Positions 35,109 to 46,846 of a stretch of DNA of 64,000 nt are shown piece after piece. Source of the DNA: Theobroma cacao (Eukaryota; Streptophyta; Magnoliopsida; Malvales; Malvaceae); the NCBI RefSeq assembly GCF_000208745.1, contig NC_030857.1:14266888-14330887 (forward strand). The letters are read 5' to 3'. The position numbers and the translations under genes were made by a program. The notes beneath the pieces were generated by a model, which saw nothing but the letters and a program-made list of their open reading frames with translations, ran no database searches and was not told the DNA's origin. Positions within the stretch are counted from its first letter, which is position 1; every line of letters begins with the position of its first letter.

Positions 35109-35837
35109 TTTGAGAAATTTCTCAATGTCTTCAAAAAGCTCCACATAAATATCCCTTTTGCTGAAGCTTTGGAAAACATGCCAAGTTATGTTAAATTCTT
35201 GAAAGACATCTTAACCAAGAAAAGGAAACTAAAAGATTTTGAAATAGTGGCACTTATTGAGGGGTGTAGCGCAATAATTCAAAACAAGATTCCACCAAAA
35301 CTTAAGGATTTAGGGAGTTTTTCTATCCCTCATACTTTTGGCAGATGTAAATTTACTAAAGCTTTATGTGATTTGGGTGCAGGTGTTTTAATCATGCCTT
35401 TGTTAATTGCTGAGAAACTTGGACTTAACGAGATACAACCTACCACAGTTTCTTTACAATTAGCAGATAGAACAATCAGATACCCTGTTGGGATTATTGA
35501 GGATGTATTGGTTAAAGTTGGCATCTCTACATTCTGGTGGACTTCATTGTGCTTGAGATGAAAGAGGATCTGGAAATTCCTTTAATCTTGGGATGACCAT
35601 TCTTGGCTACTGCAGGTGCAATCATTAATGTGAGGGAAGGCAAGATAACTTTTAAAGTTGGAGAAAAGGTAGTTGAGTTTAATATTTTCAACATAAATAA
35701 ACATCCTAGCTCTACAAATTTTTGCTATAGAGTGGAGTTAAGAGATGAAGGCAAAGGTGAACCTATTTTTCCACCTACAAGTGAGCAAGCACCAATCTTT
35801 GAGTTTAAGCCACCACCTCCACCCGTGAGACCCAAGC
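35109..35837 (+). pseudogene. Aspartic protease of element A
   Basis: Conserved blocks are NMPSYVKFLKDILTKKRKL (35175-35235), IPPKLKDLGSFSIP, then the active-site segment CDLGAGVLIMPL (Asp codon 35370-35372), where Athila proteases have CDLGAS. Next come RYPVGIIEDVLVKVG and, after a frameshift near 35525-35560, ATAGAIINVREGKITFKVGE (35600-35665). The Pro-rich tail FKPPPPPVRPK ends at the insertion site of the P-family solo LTR (target copy CAAGC at 35833-35837). In the empty site the frame continues directly into the integrase C-terminal region. Confidence 0.88.
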
Positions 35838-38800
35838 TGTAATAACCTTTTCCCCGATTATTATCAACTTTCGAGACTTATGAGTGAACTCACCAAATCC
35901 CGAACAAGCCTTAGTTGAGATTCCAGATAATTAAAATCAACTGGCAACATTATTACTATCGTGTACTTAAACCAAAAAAATAGCTATAACTAAGAAGTAA
36001 CATCTAGATACCAATAACAAGACTTAATAAACTCCAAAGAAATTTCAACATCACATGTGGTATTCATTACACAACCTCAAAGTTTTTAGCAAATACATGT
36101 CCGAAAGACTAATAATAATTTTATAAGTCTAACACTTTCACACAGCACAACCTCTATGCAGCAGAGCGACTCAAAGTAGAAGTCTAAGAGATGCCATTAC
36201 CTACATTGCAACAAGTCTCGATGTGTTGAGCAATACACTTGAGCTGATTACTTATATGCAAAAGGAAGATAAGGGGGTGAGTCTCACAGACTCAATGATC
36301 ATCAACTCCGTGTGAGCAGGGCATAAATAGGAAACAAGCTAAGGACAAAAGATTTGAATATTAAAAACATGAGAATATATGTATACGCTTTAAAATAAAA
36401 TGGGGTATTTGTGCCTTACATGTAATCTTGAAAGTTGTGTTGCAAAATAAACGTTTCAAGCAATATAATAAAACCAGTGCAAGTAAAAGATTTCCACTCT
36501 CAAAATTATTTAACAACTTGCTCAAATCAAGTCAACATAAACATGCACACTCTCATAAAACCAAGCAATATCGATACTTATACACAAGTTTATAACGATC
36601 TCATCCACGAGATATTAAACACAAATCCATCATATAAATAAGGGAGCTGGGGAAAATCGCATATTTCTCACCATGCGAAAGAATTCATGTTTGAAAACCC
36701 AAAGAGATGTCACTCTTGAGTAGAAAATCGTAAATATCAACCCATGGACCCACTTCCATGTAATAACAACCGGGAGCTCCGCTCCACCGGATCCCACAGC
36801 CATGGAGTCTCAATGATGTTGTCTAACATCGGAGAAATCATGTGGTCACAACCATGTATATCACGTGTGGCCTAGCCACATATAACAACCCATGGCCTTG
36901 CCAAGTATAATCACAGATCGTGGCCCCAGCCACGTTTAATAGCCCATTGGCAACCAAAAGATTCTTTAACTAGAGCTCACTTATGCACAAGGGTCACACT
37001 ATCCCGATGTGACATTCGACCTACTCTCGAATCTCCTAGTTTGGCAAAATCATTTAAAAATCAAGTTGGGTTCTCAAAAGCTCATTTCAAACCATTTCCA
37101 AATGCCAATCATGGTAGCATACTAAAACCATTTTTTGTAAAACTTTGCAATGTAAAACCTTTGCATGAGGTTTAGATGTCAAATCAGTAGGGTGAATATG
37201 AAATTCATTCATGAATGTACATCACACAATTAATAAGGCACATTTTGACATAAATCGCATTAAAAAGCTTGTTTCCCGATTTTGAAATCCTTTATGTGTA
37301 TAACTTATATATATATGTAGTCAGAACAATTTTCAAATGTTATGGCATCCACAATTGCCTAGCATTTCTACCAACTCATGCTTTCTAAAATTGCAATTTA
37401 TAAATCTATCACGAATAGTGGTATATAAAATAGTATTCTGCATATATATTACGGAATCTTTTGAAATACACACCCCCTACTCATCGTACAATAGCGGGAC
37501 ACTATGTCACTATTGACTCGGATGCGTATCTATCTAATTCTACTTGCTGGTCACCCGTTACCTCCTACGGCATATTACCACAGCACACTTTCTTTACTTA
37601 TACACTTCCTAGCAACCATTCAAACTCAATACACTTAATTATACTCATACACGGGCAGCACATCAATCAATAAATCCTTGACCTAATTTCATATTTTTCA
37701 TCAACATTATTCATAATTATTTAACATACAATCCACATACTATCAACCAACCAAAGCCAACATAACACAATGTAGTCACATTGCATGCTTGCCTTTCGAT
37801 TTTAGCTTGAATTCCACATATAGTTCACAATTTCCTCACATCCTTAGTCACCATTGCTACCACAAACATAGACAATCAATACACATCTCATTTTTCCTTT
37901 CTACTTGTGACTCAAGACTAAAACACTTACCCATTGCCTATCTAACTTAAAATCACCATGCATTCCAAGATCCATCTACATGCATGCATTAGGTTCTTGA
38001 ATTCTTGAAGATTCTTGCTACCACAAGCAAAACTCACATTATAATCGATTCAAAGAGCATGCATTCAAACAAAATGATAATTTTTACTTTCCTTACATAG
38101 GAATCTCTAAGCCAAACCACCAGTTCTCTTTAAACTTCCAATAATAGCGTGTGGACGGAAGGAAAACCTTTTGGTTTGTCTCTAGTTCCTCCAAGTCTAA
38201 CCTTCTTTTTTTTTTTTTTCCTTTCTTACTTTCTCTTCTTTTTCTTTCTTCTTTCTTCCTTTCTTTTCTTACTTGGTTATGGGCGGACCTCTCAAGGCAA
38301 AAGCCTTGAAAATAGATTTCACTTTCTCAATTTGCTCATACATGGGCGCATTGCACAAAATCTCTTCCTTTTTCTATTATTTTCTTTTCTTTTCTTTTTA
38401 CATGCCTTCCATTCAACTCCTCTCTTTGTTATTAATGCCACTTTTCATTGGTGGCTTGTGCATGCTAGGTTTTTCTTGTCCATCCCTTTATCCTTTGGCT
38501 AAATTACTTTGCACATGCATTGATTTGCATGGTATTCTTTTTGGTTTATTTCATTGTCCACCTTATTCCTCCAATCACATTTCATGCACAAGCTTCACTT
38601 TGTATTTTAATTGGTCATTTATTAGACCATTCTAGTCACATGCATCCCACATTTTACTTTCCTCATTTGGCCACCTAATGCACCAATCTCATTACTTGCA
38701 AACAAGCTTAGTCTTTATTCTTTCTTTTTCTTCACATGGTGGGGGTCCCACATGTTCCCCATTAACTTCTCCTTTTTGCATGCTATAATTTGTATGTAAT

Positions 38801-39356
38801 AGTGAATTCACATGTACATCTCATACCCTACATAATCTAACTTCCCTTGGTTAGTAAATTCACATTTAACTTCAAATGTAGAAATTACACATAAGTCTTC
38901 ACACTTTTCCTTATTTACCATGTGCCCCTCCAAACTTTTCATCCTTCACAATTTGGTCCTTCTAACATTTCTTTAATTCTAATTTCCTCCTAATTTCCTT
39001 CCTTTACATGTATGCAAACAAAATATAAAATTTGCACTTCACCAAGGTATCACCATAGTATTTAAATATATACTTACCCATTCTAGCTTTATTTAATAAA
39101 GACACGTGGGCCCCACTAACATCATTTTTCTTCAAAAGTCTTTGTTACTTCTTCTCCCCCACTTAGACTAGTCATATAGTCCTCCTTCATGAATAATTTT
39201 AGCAATATATAAAATATTAATAATTTTAATATTATTTTATTCCAAAACATTCTTTTCACCTGTCACCGTTCTTTGACGCTTAAATTTTTATCAATTGACC
39301 ATTCGTCTTATCGATAAGGTCTTATTGGCTTCTATACAAGGGTACAGGGTGTTACA
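35838..39356 (-). mobile_element. Solo LTR of P's family in element A (TSD CAAGC/TAAAC)
   Basis: On the plus strand it reads TGTAATAACC..GGGTGTTACA, 3,519 bp, and is the reverse complement of the P LTR along its whole length, including the inverted-repeat cluster (about 36842-36945) and the internal polypurine-like tract (about 39155). The flanks CAAGC (35833-35837) and TAAAC (39357-39361) differ by two transitions. A pyrimidine-rich stretch at 38205-38275 mirrors the GA tract of the P 5' LTR. Confidence 0.88.
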
Positions 39357-39361
39357 TAAAC

Positions 39362-39605
39362 AATCACCAAAGAAGCATCCTCCACCACCATTTAAATGTC
39401 CTTTCGAGATTGGACAACAAGTAATAATGCTTTCTCAATCATACTTCAAGCTTTTTCCATGGAAACACAAAGAAAGACGGTGGGGTCCTTTCAAAGTAGT
39501 AAAAGCTTATCCTTGTGGAATAATTGAGATTGATAGTGAGGATACGGGCACATTCATGGTTAATGGGCAAAGCCTTAGACCATATTTCGAGGATGAAGAA
39601 TTGTA
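39362..39605 (+). pseudogene. Integrase C-terminal domain fragment of element A
   Basis: The frame reads QSPKKHPPPPFKCPFEIGQ, then LFPWKHKERRWGPFKVVKAYP and FMVNGQSLRPYFEDEEL before TAA at 39604. This is the SH3-like C-terminal region of gypsy integrases (family text: KLFPGKLKSRWSGPF..VNGQRLKPY). No stop interrupts it. Neither the HHCC nor the DDE core is present upstream, because the frame joins straight to protease. Confidence 0.88.
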
Positions 39606-41582
39606 AAAAAGGGTGCTATAGTCAAACTAGTGACTATAAACGAGTGCTTCTTGGGAGGCAACCCAAGCTCCTTAACCTTACTTATTTTTGTCTTTTATTT
39701 AAGTTTTGTTAGTAACAATTTATTTCTTGTGATCTAATTCTTTTTTATGTTTCCTTTTGCAGGTAGTTGGTTAAAAAACAAAAAGAAAAGAGACAGAGCT
39801 ACGGTCCTCAACTTGAGTGTCGCGGCCCTGAAACAAGAAACAACACGAGCTGAAATAGAATATTTTAGCACCGTGGCCCTCAAAGGGAGAGCCATGGCTT
39901 TAAATAAAAAAGAGCTTCAAACAAAATGTTTGAGTGCTGCGGTGCTCAACCTTCAGCACCACGGCACTCAAGCCCGAAGTGTAATGCTTCGGGTGTTGGA
40001 GATGAGCGTGAGGGCCACGATGCTAGTAAGGCCCCGCTCTACCTTTTTGGTTTTAAATATGTTTTTTCTTTCTATTCTTCTTCTTCCCCCCACATTCTCC
40101 AACCGCCCGAGAGCTTATTCCGAACGCATCGGGATAAGTATGACTACTTTTCATTCGTTGCCTACGGATTCAGACTCTAAGGACGATTTTTAATGGTGAC
40201 AATGATGAGGACTTGTAGACTGTAACTTCAGAGTTAAGGGAGTATTCATGTCCTTTTTCTTTAATTTTCTTTTATCACATTGAGGATAATGTTTGTTCCA
40301 AGTTTAGGGGATTGCTTTAGAATTGTGTTGGTTTGTTTCATTATGTTTAGTTAGCTTTATTTCAAGATATGTCTTGCATGTTTTATTTGTGTTAAAAAAA
40401 AAACTAAGATAGTTACACCTCACTCATGATTGTCCCAATCCTAGGATGATATTTTAATTATCTTTTGATTCTTAGATTTTGGGAAGCATATAGTTATGAT
40501 TTAATTTTATGTGATATTCTTGTGTTAGCTTTATTTTAGAATGTGACTTCCAATAATTTGAGCACTATACTCTCTTACTTAGAATTATCATGTGATTTAG
40601 AGAAAGTTTATGTTGACGAAAAGTATAGTGAAGTCAAAGATTCTAGAATTTGTTTGATTCTATCTCGATGTGAAATTCTAGATAACACTTAGGATGGGAC
40701 AAGATTTAGGCCATCTTTGGACCGTTTAATCCTTTCAAGCTAACTTTGTTAAACTTTTATCCCTAGTATACCCCTTTGAGCTTAATTTTCCCTTTCTTTG
40801 TTTAACCACTTGATAATAACCTTAGCCTTAAAACAAAATTCCAATTTTGCTACCATCACTCCTAAGCATTTATTGTTTTAGGAAATATAGATTGAGTTAA
40901 ATTTTGAAAAAGGTAGAAAGGTGGAGTTACAAAAAATTAATAAATAAATAACACAATAAAAAATTGTTAGAATTCACCCCACTACCTACAATAAAAAAAG
41001 AAATAAGTTTAGGGGTGTGGAATTGTGATAAAAAAAAAGAGAAAAAAAGTGTTGAACAAAAAGAAAAAAATTGTTGAAAATGGTGTACTTGGTAAAGGAA
41101 AATAAAGCTCTATAGGTCCTAAAATAATTACGTGCTTAGGGTGAATTTGAATCTAAATATATCCTTTATCATACCTAAACCCTAGCCTTGCGCTACAAGC
41201 TTGATAAAGAACTATTGATCCTTGAATAAGTGTTAATCTACATTAGTGGAGAAAGAGATGAAAAGCAAACTTATGGGATCCTAGTACTAATATATGCTTT
41301 GATTTGGCATAAACTAATCTGAATTGCATGATATTCTTTGTAAGAGAGCATTCACCCACACATAGGAAGTCCATTCAAAAAAAAAGTTCTCACTCGAATT
41401 GATGCATGACTTTAAGGATTAGCTGTATGTTACTTTAAGCTGGAATTTGAGTTAATTTCTGCAAAAAAAATTGGGAAATCATGATTTGATACTTCTATCT
41501 CTCATTTAAGGATTTTATGTTCAGTTTTTTTTGTGTGATTTTCTTTTGCTCAAGGATTTGCAAAATCTTAAGTTTGGGGGTG
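39606..41582 (+). other. 3' noncoding region of element A with GC-rich repeats and polypurine tract
   Basis: About 2 kb without recognisable coding. At 39795-40025 there are repeated GAGTGCCGCGGCACTCAA-like units, which give a 148-codon open frame that I regard as incidental. The rest is AT-rich with A-runs (40395, 40990-41090). The tract AAGTTTGGGGGTG at 41570-41582 directly precedes the 3' LTR and is the plus-strand primer. I see no envelope-like gene. Confidence 0.75.
39795..40025 (+). repeat. Diverged near-palindromes (GAGTGCCGCGGCACTCAA type) in element A
   Basis: Units at about 39795, 39815 (GAGTGTCGCGGCCCTGAA), 39867 (AGCACCGTGGCCCTCAA), 39887, 39932 (GAGTGCTGCGGTGCTCAA), 39954 (CAGCACCACGGCACTCAA) and 40010. 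The symmetric consensus is inferred from the units; none is perfect. Confidence 0.75.
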
Positions 41583-43006
41583 TGATAATTCTATTTGATA
41601 GAATTATTTTAGTCCAATTTCATATTAAATATTAGTGAAGTCCTCAATTTTCAATTATAATTTAGTTATTTTTAGTTATTTTTATAATTAGTTTATTTTT
41701 AAGTGACTTATTTTAATTCAATGTTATTTCTTTTAATTTGATTATTATTTATTAGTTTTTTATATATTTTATTTGTAGGAACTAAGAAAATTGGGCTTAA
41801 TTTTGGAAAGTAAGGTGTTGAAAGACTCATAAGTCTACTTGCATATGCTTTAGTGTTTGGCCATAACTTGTTCTACAATACTCCAAATGATGTAGTTCTT
41901 GGACCACTGGAAAGCTCAAAGATAGAGATACAACTTTCATTGGGAATACTTTACCCAGTTCTACCTTAAAGATAGAGAAAATTGTGTCCGAAAAATGGTT
42001 AGATATATTATGGTGGGAATGGAAATTTTTAAAAGCTGACCATTGATTTTTTGGGCCTCTCATTCCACTTTTAAGCCCAATTAAATCATAGGTCACCTTA
42101 AGGAATTATAAGTTAAGTTTATTAGTATAAATAGGATATTTTTATGAACATTAGGGTAGACAATTTTTGGAGACTCAATAAGCTAGAAGTTAAAACTGAA
42201 ACTTGGAGAAAAAGGCTGCAAATATTTTGTTTTGTTTTCTTCCTTGGCTTTTATTTTTCTTGTTACTCTCAATGGTTGAAATTATTATAATGTCTTTTGT
42301 CTTTGCAATCATGAGCAGCTAATTTTCTTTTTCTAGAATTGCAATTGAACTAACATATAATCTGAATTTTTAATCCTTTTCTTACTTATCTTTAATGGGA
42401 ATTGAATTGCTTATTCCAATTTGTTCTTAATGCTTTTAATTGCTTGGCCACCAATTAAATTGATTTAGGAACCTAAACAAATTTGGGAAAAGGAGTTTAG
42501 TGTAGTCTAAAATTGGGATAGCATATGATCATATTAATTGATTTATGCATAGGATAGGGATATACCTATAGGCCTTATATAGCCAGATTAGAGCATGAAA
42601 TTAATGAGTCTATTTTAATTTCAAGTCACATAGGGATATAGTGTTTTGGTTAAAATAGTTATTTTTATAAGATGAGTCGAGAGACCCTTATAAATAAATT
42701 AGGCCTCTAGGTTAGCAATTCAACCCATTGAAATAAGTTAAAGAAGAGAGGTAAGATTTAGATGAAGTGTGAGGGATATTGCAATCCTAAGCTTGTTTGA
42801 TTTGATTTTTACTTAAGTTATTATTACTTTGATTTTTCTTTTTAGTTTAAATTTTTGTTAATTAGTTTCAGTTAATCAACTAATTTTGATTGTTTGGATA
42901 AAATTAAATTATTCTAATTTTAGTACTTAGTAAAATTTTAGATCGATTCTCTGTGGGATCGATACTCTGCTTGCTTATACACTATCCATTCGATAAGTAT
43001 ACTTGC

Positions 43007-45635
43007 TGTCACAGCCCAAATTTAGAGCTGTGACCGGCTCATGGGCTCAATGGGCATGGCCCACTAGGCCCAAGCAAGCCTCTTTATGAGATCCTATTCT
43101 TCATTCCATCCATCATCTTTAAAACCATGTGTTATAATTCTTAACGATGAATGTTTCAATAATATTTTATAGCAATTGAATATTCATATTTGTATTATCT
43201 CAAAGTACTATCATTCATTGCTGTCTCATAAGGGCATCATCATCAATCCAACATATGCATACTTCATTTATAACATGACTCTTAGTAGTTTACATTACAT
43301 ATACGGGTACACAGACAAAAGACTCTCAACCGTTAGCAGAGTGACTTTAAGTGAAGGTACCGTTATTGAGATGCCATAGTACCTACCAAGAGGATGAGCA
43401 TATGTGGACACTCAATCTAGGTCCCAACTACCTCCAAATCTGAAAACATGAAGTTTAAAAACATGAGTATAAAACTCAGTGAGTGAACATAAGAAGGGAA
43501 CAAGCAATCGATAAGGAGAACTTGGAAATCATGATGCACTTGTTTCAAAAACAATGCAATTGATTTAATTTCTTACTAAAAACCCCTCATTTCAAACTTT
43601 GATTAATAACCACATAGTGTTGCAAAAACCCATGATCAATTCATGAAGTTAAATGGGTGAAAAATATGTCAAAATCAAGCAAGGTAGCAAGCATGAAAGC
43701 AAGTTTCTCGCTACAGTGAGAAACAATCTTAGTTTGCATATTTTTTGGTTTTTCAAGAAATTCTCCCACTACAAAAGTCCACTTGACATGATTTTTAGAC
43801 CATTAGAAAGCTAAGAGGTTGGGTTACAACTTTGATGTTACCATTTTTCCTAATTCTGATCAGAAGGTGGTCAAAATCTTTGTCAAAATGAGAGCACTAC
43901 ACCAAAATTTGGAATCACCCGAGAGTTTCTTGCTGCAACGAGAATCCATTTTCGCTACAGCGAGAATTCTTTTTCGCTGCAGCAAGAAACAAGGCTGGTT
44001 TGTGCCCGCACCACCCTAGAGTTTCTCGCTGAAGTAAGAATGCATTCTCGCTGCAGCGAGATTCAGGGCAGATGACAATTAAGGGATTTTCACATGCCAC
44101 AAAATCCATTCCTACCATATTGCACATCAAAGTGAACACATTGACAATAATCAAGTTTCTCATTATTCATTTCAATCACATATTATAATCATTAACTTTC
44201 TATCACATATACATATATAAACATATACACCACCCCACTTCATTCATTGTCATGTACACTCCTTACTCACACATAGCCTGGTCATCATCGGCTTACGAGC
44301 ACTCCCTACTCGCACATAGTCGGGTCATCATTAGCTCATGTGCATTCCCACATCGCACATAGCTAGGTCATCATTATCACATAAAGGAGCATCCAAAACA
44401 TAATACACATATCAATATAATGTGATAACGCATGAACTATTCATATTGCACATTTCACAAGATAGAACATTTCATCAAGGGCTTGTTCCCCAAGTATATT
44501 TTTGAAGTAAAAACAAATGAAACTTTCAAATGATTTATTTGAACATGTGGACACTCCCCAAAATATTTTTTTGAAATGCAAGTTCACTCACTGGTATTTG
44601 TTGAATCTTTACTAGACTCTAACTTCGACTGTAGCTCCAAATGAAGATGTGAGGTCTTGTTGGAACCTATCACACACCAACATCACAACCAACCCAATTT
44701 GCATAAATACAATTCTAAAAGCTATTTCTTAAATCAAGTTCTACTAGTCATCCTTAACTAGCTTCCAACTACTATTAAATGGCTATCTATTCTCTCTACT
44801 TTAGTAACTCTAGAAATAAATAAACAAACCTCAATAAAAAAACAACTCACAACTTCAATTACTAGCCATTATCAACAACCTAAAATCAATCCTCATTCAT
44901 TACTCATCTTGGTGGATTTGTAGTTGAATTCCTTCTCAAGAATACTCAAGCTATCATGACAAGTCTCTCTCTCTCTCTCTCTTTCTTTCTCTAAAATGTC
45001 CAATTAGTGAGAGAAAGTGTTGAGAAAAGACTTTTGAGGGTTTTAAGGTGAAAGAGTGAAAGAGCACAAAAGGTTCTATGAAAAAGTGCTCAAAAGCACG
45101 AAAAGTGAAGCTAGACAGAAAGTTATGGAAGCTTTAAGGGAGGCTTCCATGGAAAATGAAGAAACGTGAGATGGGAGGAAGAAGAACAAGAAGCTATTAG
45201 AAAAATGAGGAAGCTGCCAGATAAATGAGATATTTATAGCCTAAGCTTATCCAAACTTCACTTAAATTACGAAAATGCCTTTAACAAGTTGGCTTTGTCT
45301 TCCTCCAATCCTTTATGCAATCTTTTTACTCTTTGGACACTGGGATAAAGTCCATAATAGTCTAGAAATACTCGGGTTCACGAAAACTTAAAAATTTCTA
45401 CCCGAGATGAAAACTGACCATTTTACCCCTACCTTGGAAATCATTATTATTTCCATTTCTTTCATCATTTTATCTTTATTTTCATCATTCATTTATACCT
45501 TAGGCTTATTTAGGCCTTAATACTGTTTGAAAGCCTACTTCTAGGGCCTCACCATGAGAAATGACGAAATTACCCCTGGCCCCATGTTATCGCGTCTACA
45601 CTTAGTTACCAGCCTATAGGGGTTGAGGTCTCACA
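43007..45635 (-). mobile_element. Solo LTR, family C, in the 3' LTR of A (TSD CTTGC)
   Basis: The plus strand reads TGTCACAGCCC at 43007 to GGTCTCACA at 45635 (2,629 bp), with perfect CTTGC on both sides (43002-43006 and 45636-45640). It contains the near-palindrome array (43706-44070), a three-unit 43 bp minisatellite (44247-44380), a (TC)n run near 44965 and a TATA box in reverse at about 45230. Sense is minus. Confidence 0.95.
43706..44070 (-). repeat. Near-palindrome array, family C LTR (fourth copy)
   Basis: Units at about 43706 (TTCTCGCTACAGTGAGAA), 43927, 43950, 43971, 44023 and 44046 (TTCTCGCTGCAGCGAGAT, one base from the palindrome). Confidence 0.82.
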
Positions 45636-45666
45636 CTTGCGTAGTAGAATTTTAACTGACAGTGAT

Positions 45667-46281
45667 CCAGAAAAATGTAGGCAAATTTCTCCTATGTTAT
45701 TAGGGCTAACTTTTATGGTCTACTCCTTTTAAGTGTAACAAACCATATTCTAGTCACATCCTTAAGTTTGAAACCTACCAATTCCATTTATCGATGTGTA
45801 GAGCATCCTAACACTAAACATATACATTCCAAATCTTCCAAAAACCTTTGTCGATCTTCCTCTACATCCAAATTAGTAAATGATGGGGGCTTTAGCTTCA
45901 TAATATCCACCAAAATCACCTCAATAACCCCTCTGTGGTGTTCACACTAAGGTACATAGTCTAGATCTTGTGAATTAGAATCAACCCATTCCTCGGATGG
46001 TGCTTCGCTTCTATTGTGAAACTCAGCAAATTCATAAGCCAAACTTTGCATCGCTGCTGCCAAATCCTCTAGGGTGACACCTCTTTTTGTGGGGTAGTCA
46101 TCCCCGATTCCCACATTCTGCTCACCAATGTACATATAACTTAGTTCTACATTTCGAGTGCATCTCGTTGCTCTACTTCTACCATGACTCCTTGACATGG
46201 ACACTCATGGTGGTTCATAGGCTCATCTAAGGCATCTTGCTCTCCCATGGCCCTTGAGACAACTCTCGTCTTAGGCGACAT
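45667..46281 (-). pseudogene. Gag of element H, N-terminal part
   Basis: The start is placed at the minus-strand ATG 46281-46279 (MSPKTRVVSRAMGEQDALDE). After a frameshift it reads GVTLEDLAAAMQSLAYEF and SNSQDLDYVP (46085-45950), parallel to P gag (GITLDELAIGLQNLTQQF, QDSDYDP). It continues as MKLKPPSFTN and EKFAYIFLDHYFPK across the element A insertion site. Stops near 46120, 45947 and 45790 and frameshifts make it non-functional. Confidence 0.85.
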
Positions 46282-46482
46282 CTTGTACCAAGAAGAAGCA
46301 ATACCATGTTCATAATCAAAATTCCAAAATCCAAATGGTAGGCTTGCTAAAATTTTGGGAGTTCATGCAGCCTCCTGTTCATAATTAGTGCTGTAGCCAC
46401 CAATCATGAACAAGACTCTACACTAATTCTGAACACTTCACTGACACACATCAGATGACCTAGGACATTCTAGAACCTAGGT

Positions 46483-46495
46483 GCTCTAATACTAA
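46483..46495 (-). other. Primer binding site of element H
   Basis: The minus strand reads TTAGTATTAGAGC, two transitions from TTGGTATCAGAGC, three bases inside the LTR edge at 46499. Confidence 0.8.
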
Positions 46496-46498
46496 CTT

Positions 46499-46846
46499 TG
46501 GCACATCTCAAATTCGAAGGTCTATGACTAACGCACGAGCCCAGCAAGCAAGCCTACTAGACCCAAGCAAGCCTCAAAATCCAAAATCATATAACACAAG
46601 CCAAGGGATTTAATAATCAAATATTCACAACAAAACCAAAGATAATACATTATCCCTGGCACATAATTGATACAAATGTTTATAGGGCCATACGTTGGCC
46701 ATCCAAGGCCAGTTCATACATAACAACCCTTACATAATTTCATATGCCACATCGTGCCTACATACACAACCACAACAGACTTCAGTAGACTGAGCGGAGT
46801 GACCGATAAATAATTGGAACCTACAGGATGCCAAAACTAGTCTGTC
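46499..46846 (-). repeat. 5' LTR of element H, truncated
   Basis: On the plus strand TGGCACATCTC to CTGTC matches the reverse complement of the end of the H-family solo LTR (about 31590-31937): shared landmarks are GGTCTRTGACT, CCCAGCA, GGAGTGAC and GATGCCAA. About 2.5 kb of the LTR is missing beyond 46846, where copia K sequence begins. Confidence 0.83.

Larger units (their letters stand above)
31963..45661 (+). mobile_element. Element A: Athila-like, RT-less LTR retrotransposon in H gag (TSD GTAAT/GTGAT)
   Basis: A plus-strand element with LTRs of about 1.4 kb (TGATAATTC..TGACA), an Athila-type primer site, gag, a protease and only the C-terminal part of integrase before a 2 kb noncoding region and polypurine tract. 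The flanks GTAAT (31958-31962) and GTGAT (45662-45666) differ at one base. No RT, RNase H or integrase core is present. It holds the P-family solo LTR (35838-39356) and a family C solo LTR (43007-45635). Lacking polymerase genes, it would depend on proteins from elsewhere. Confidence 0.9.
41583..45661 (+). repeat. 3' LTR of element A, interrupted by a solo LTR
   Basis: It begins TGATAATTCTATTTGATAG at 41583 and ends TAACTGACA at 45661. Removing 43007-45640 leaves about 1,445 bp matching the 5' LTR, including CTTGCGTAGTA at the junction (5' LTR: about 33352-33362). Confidence 0.92.
27177..46846 (-). mobile_element. Element H: minus-strand chromovirus-type gypsy element, split by P, A and a solo LTR
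   Basis: Reading right to left: a truncated 5' LTR (46846-46499), primer site (46495-46483), gag (46281 down to 45667, then 31957-31938, then 29030 to about 28330), protease (about 28330-27700) and RT, cut at 27177 by the insertion of P. The rest lies left of the window, beyond P. The wording of gag and protease is closest to element P. It is the oldest layer visible in this part. Confidence 0.88.

Noticed and set aside
33385..35837. Element A as an endogenous pararetrovirus
   Set aside because: It has LTRs, an Athila primer site and polypurine tract, and no movement protein or coat-protein signature.
36435..38635. Several short plus-strand frames in 36435-38635 as host genes
   Set aside because: They fall within the reverse-oriented P-family solo LTR and are low-complexity (Phe, Ser, Leu rich).
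39747..40193. 148-codon frame as a possible gene of element A
   Set aside because: It is built mainly of the GC-rich repeat units and has no family resemblance; I keep it as a repeat array.
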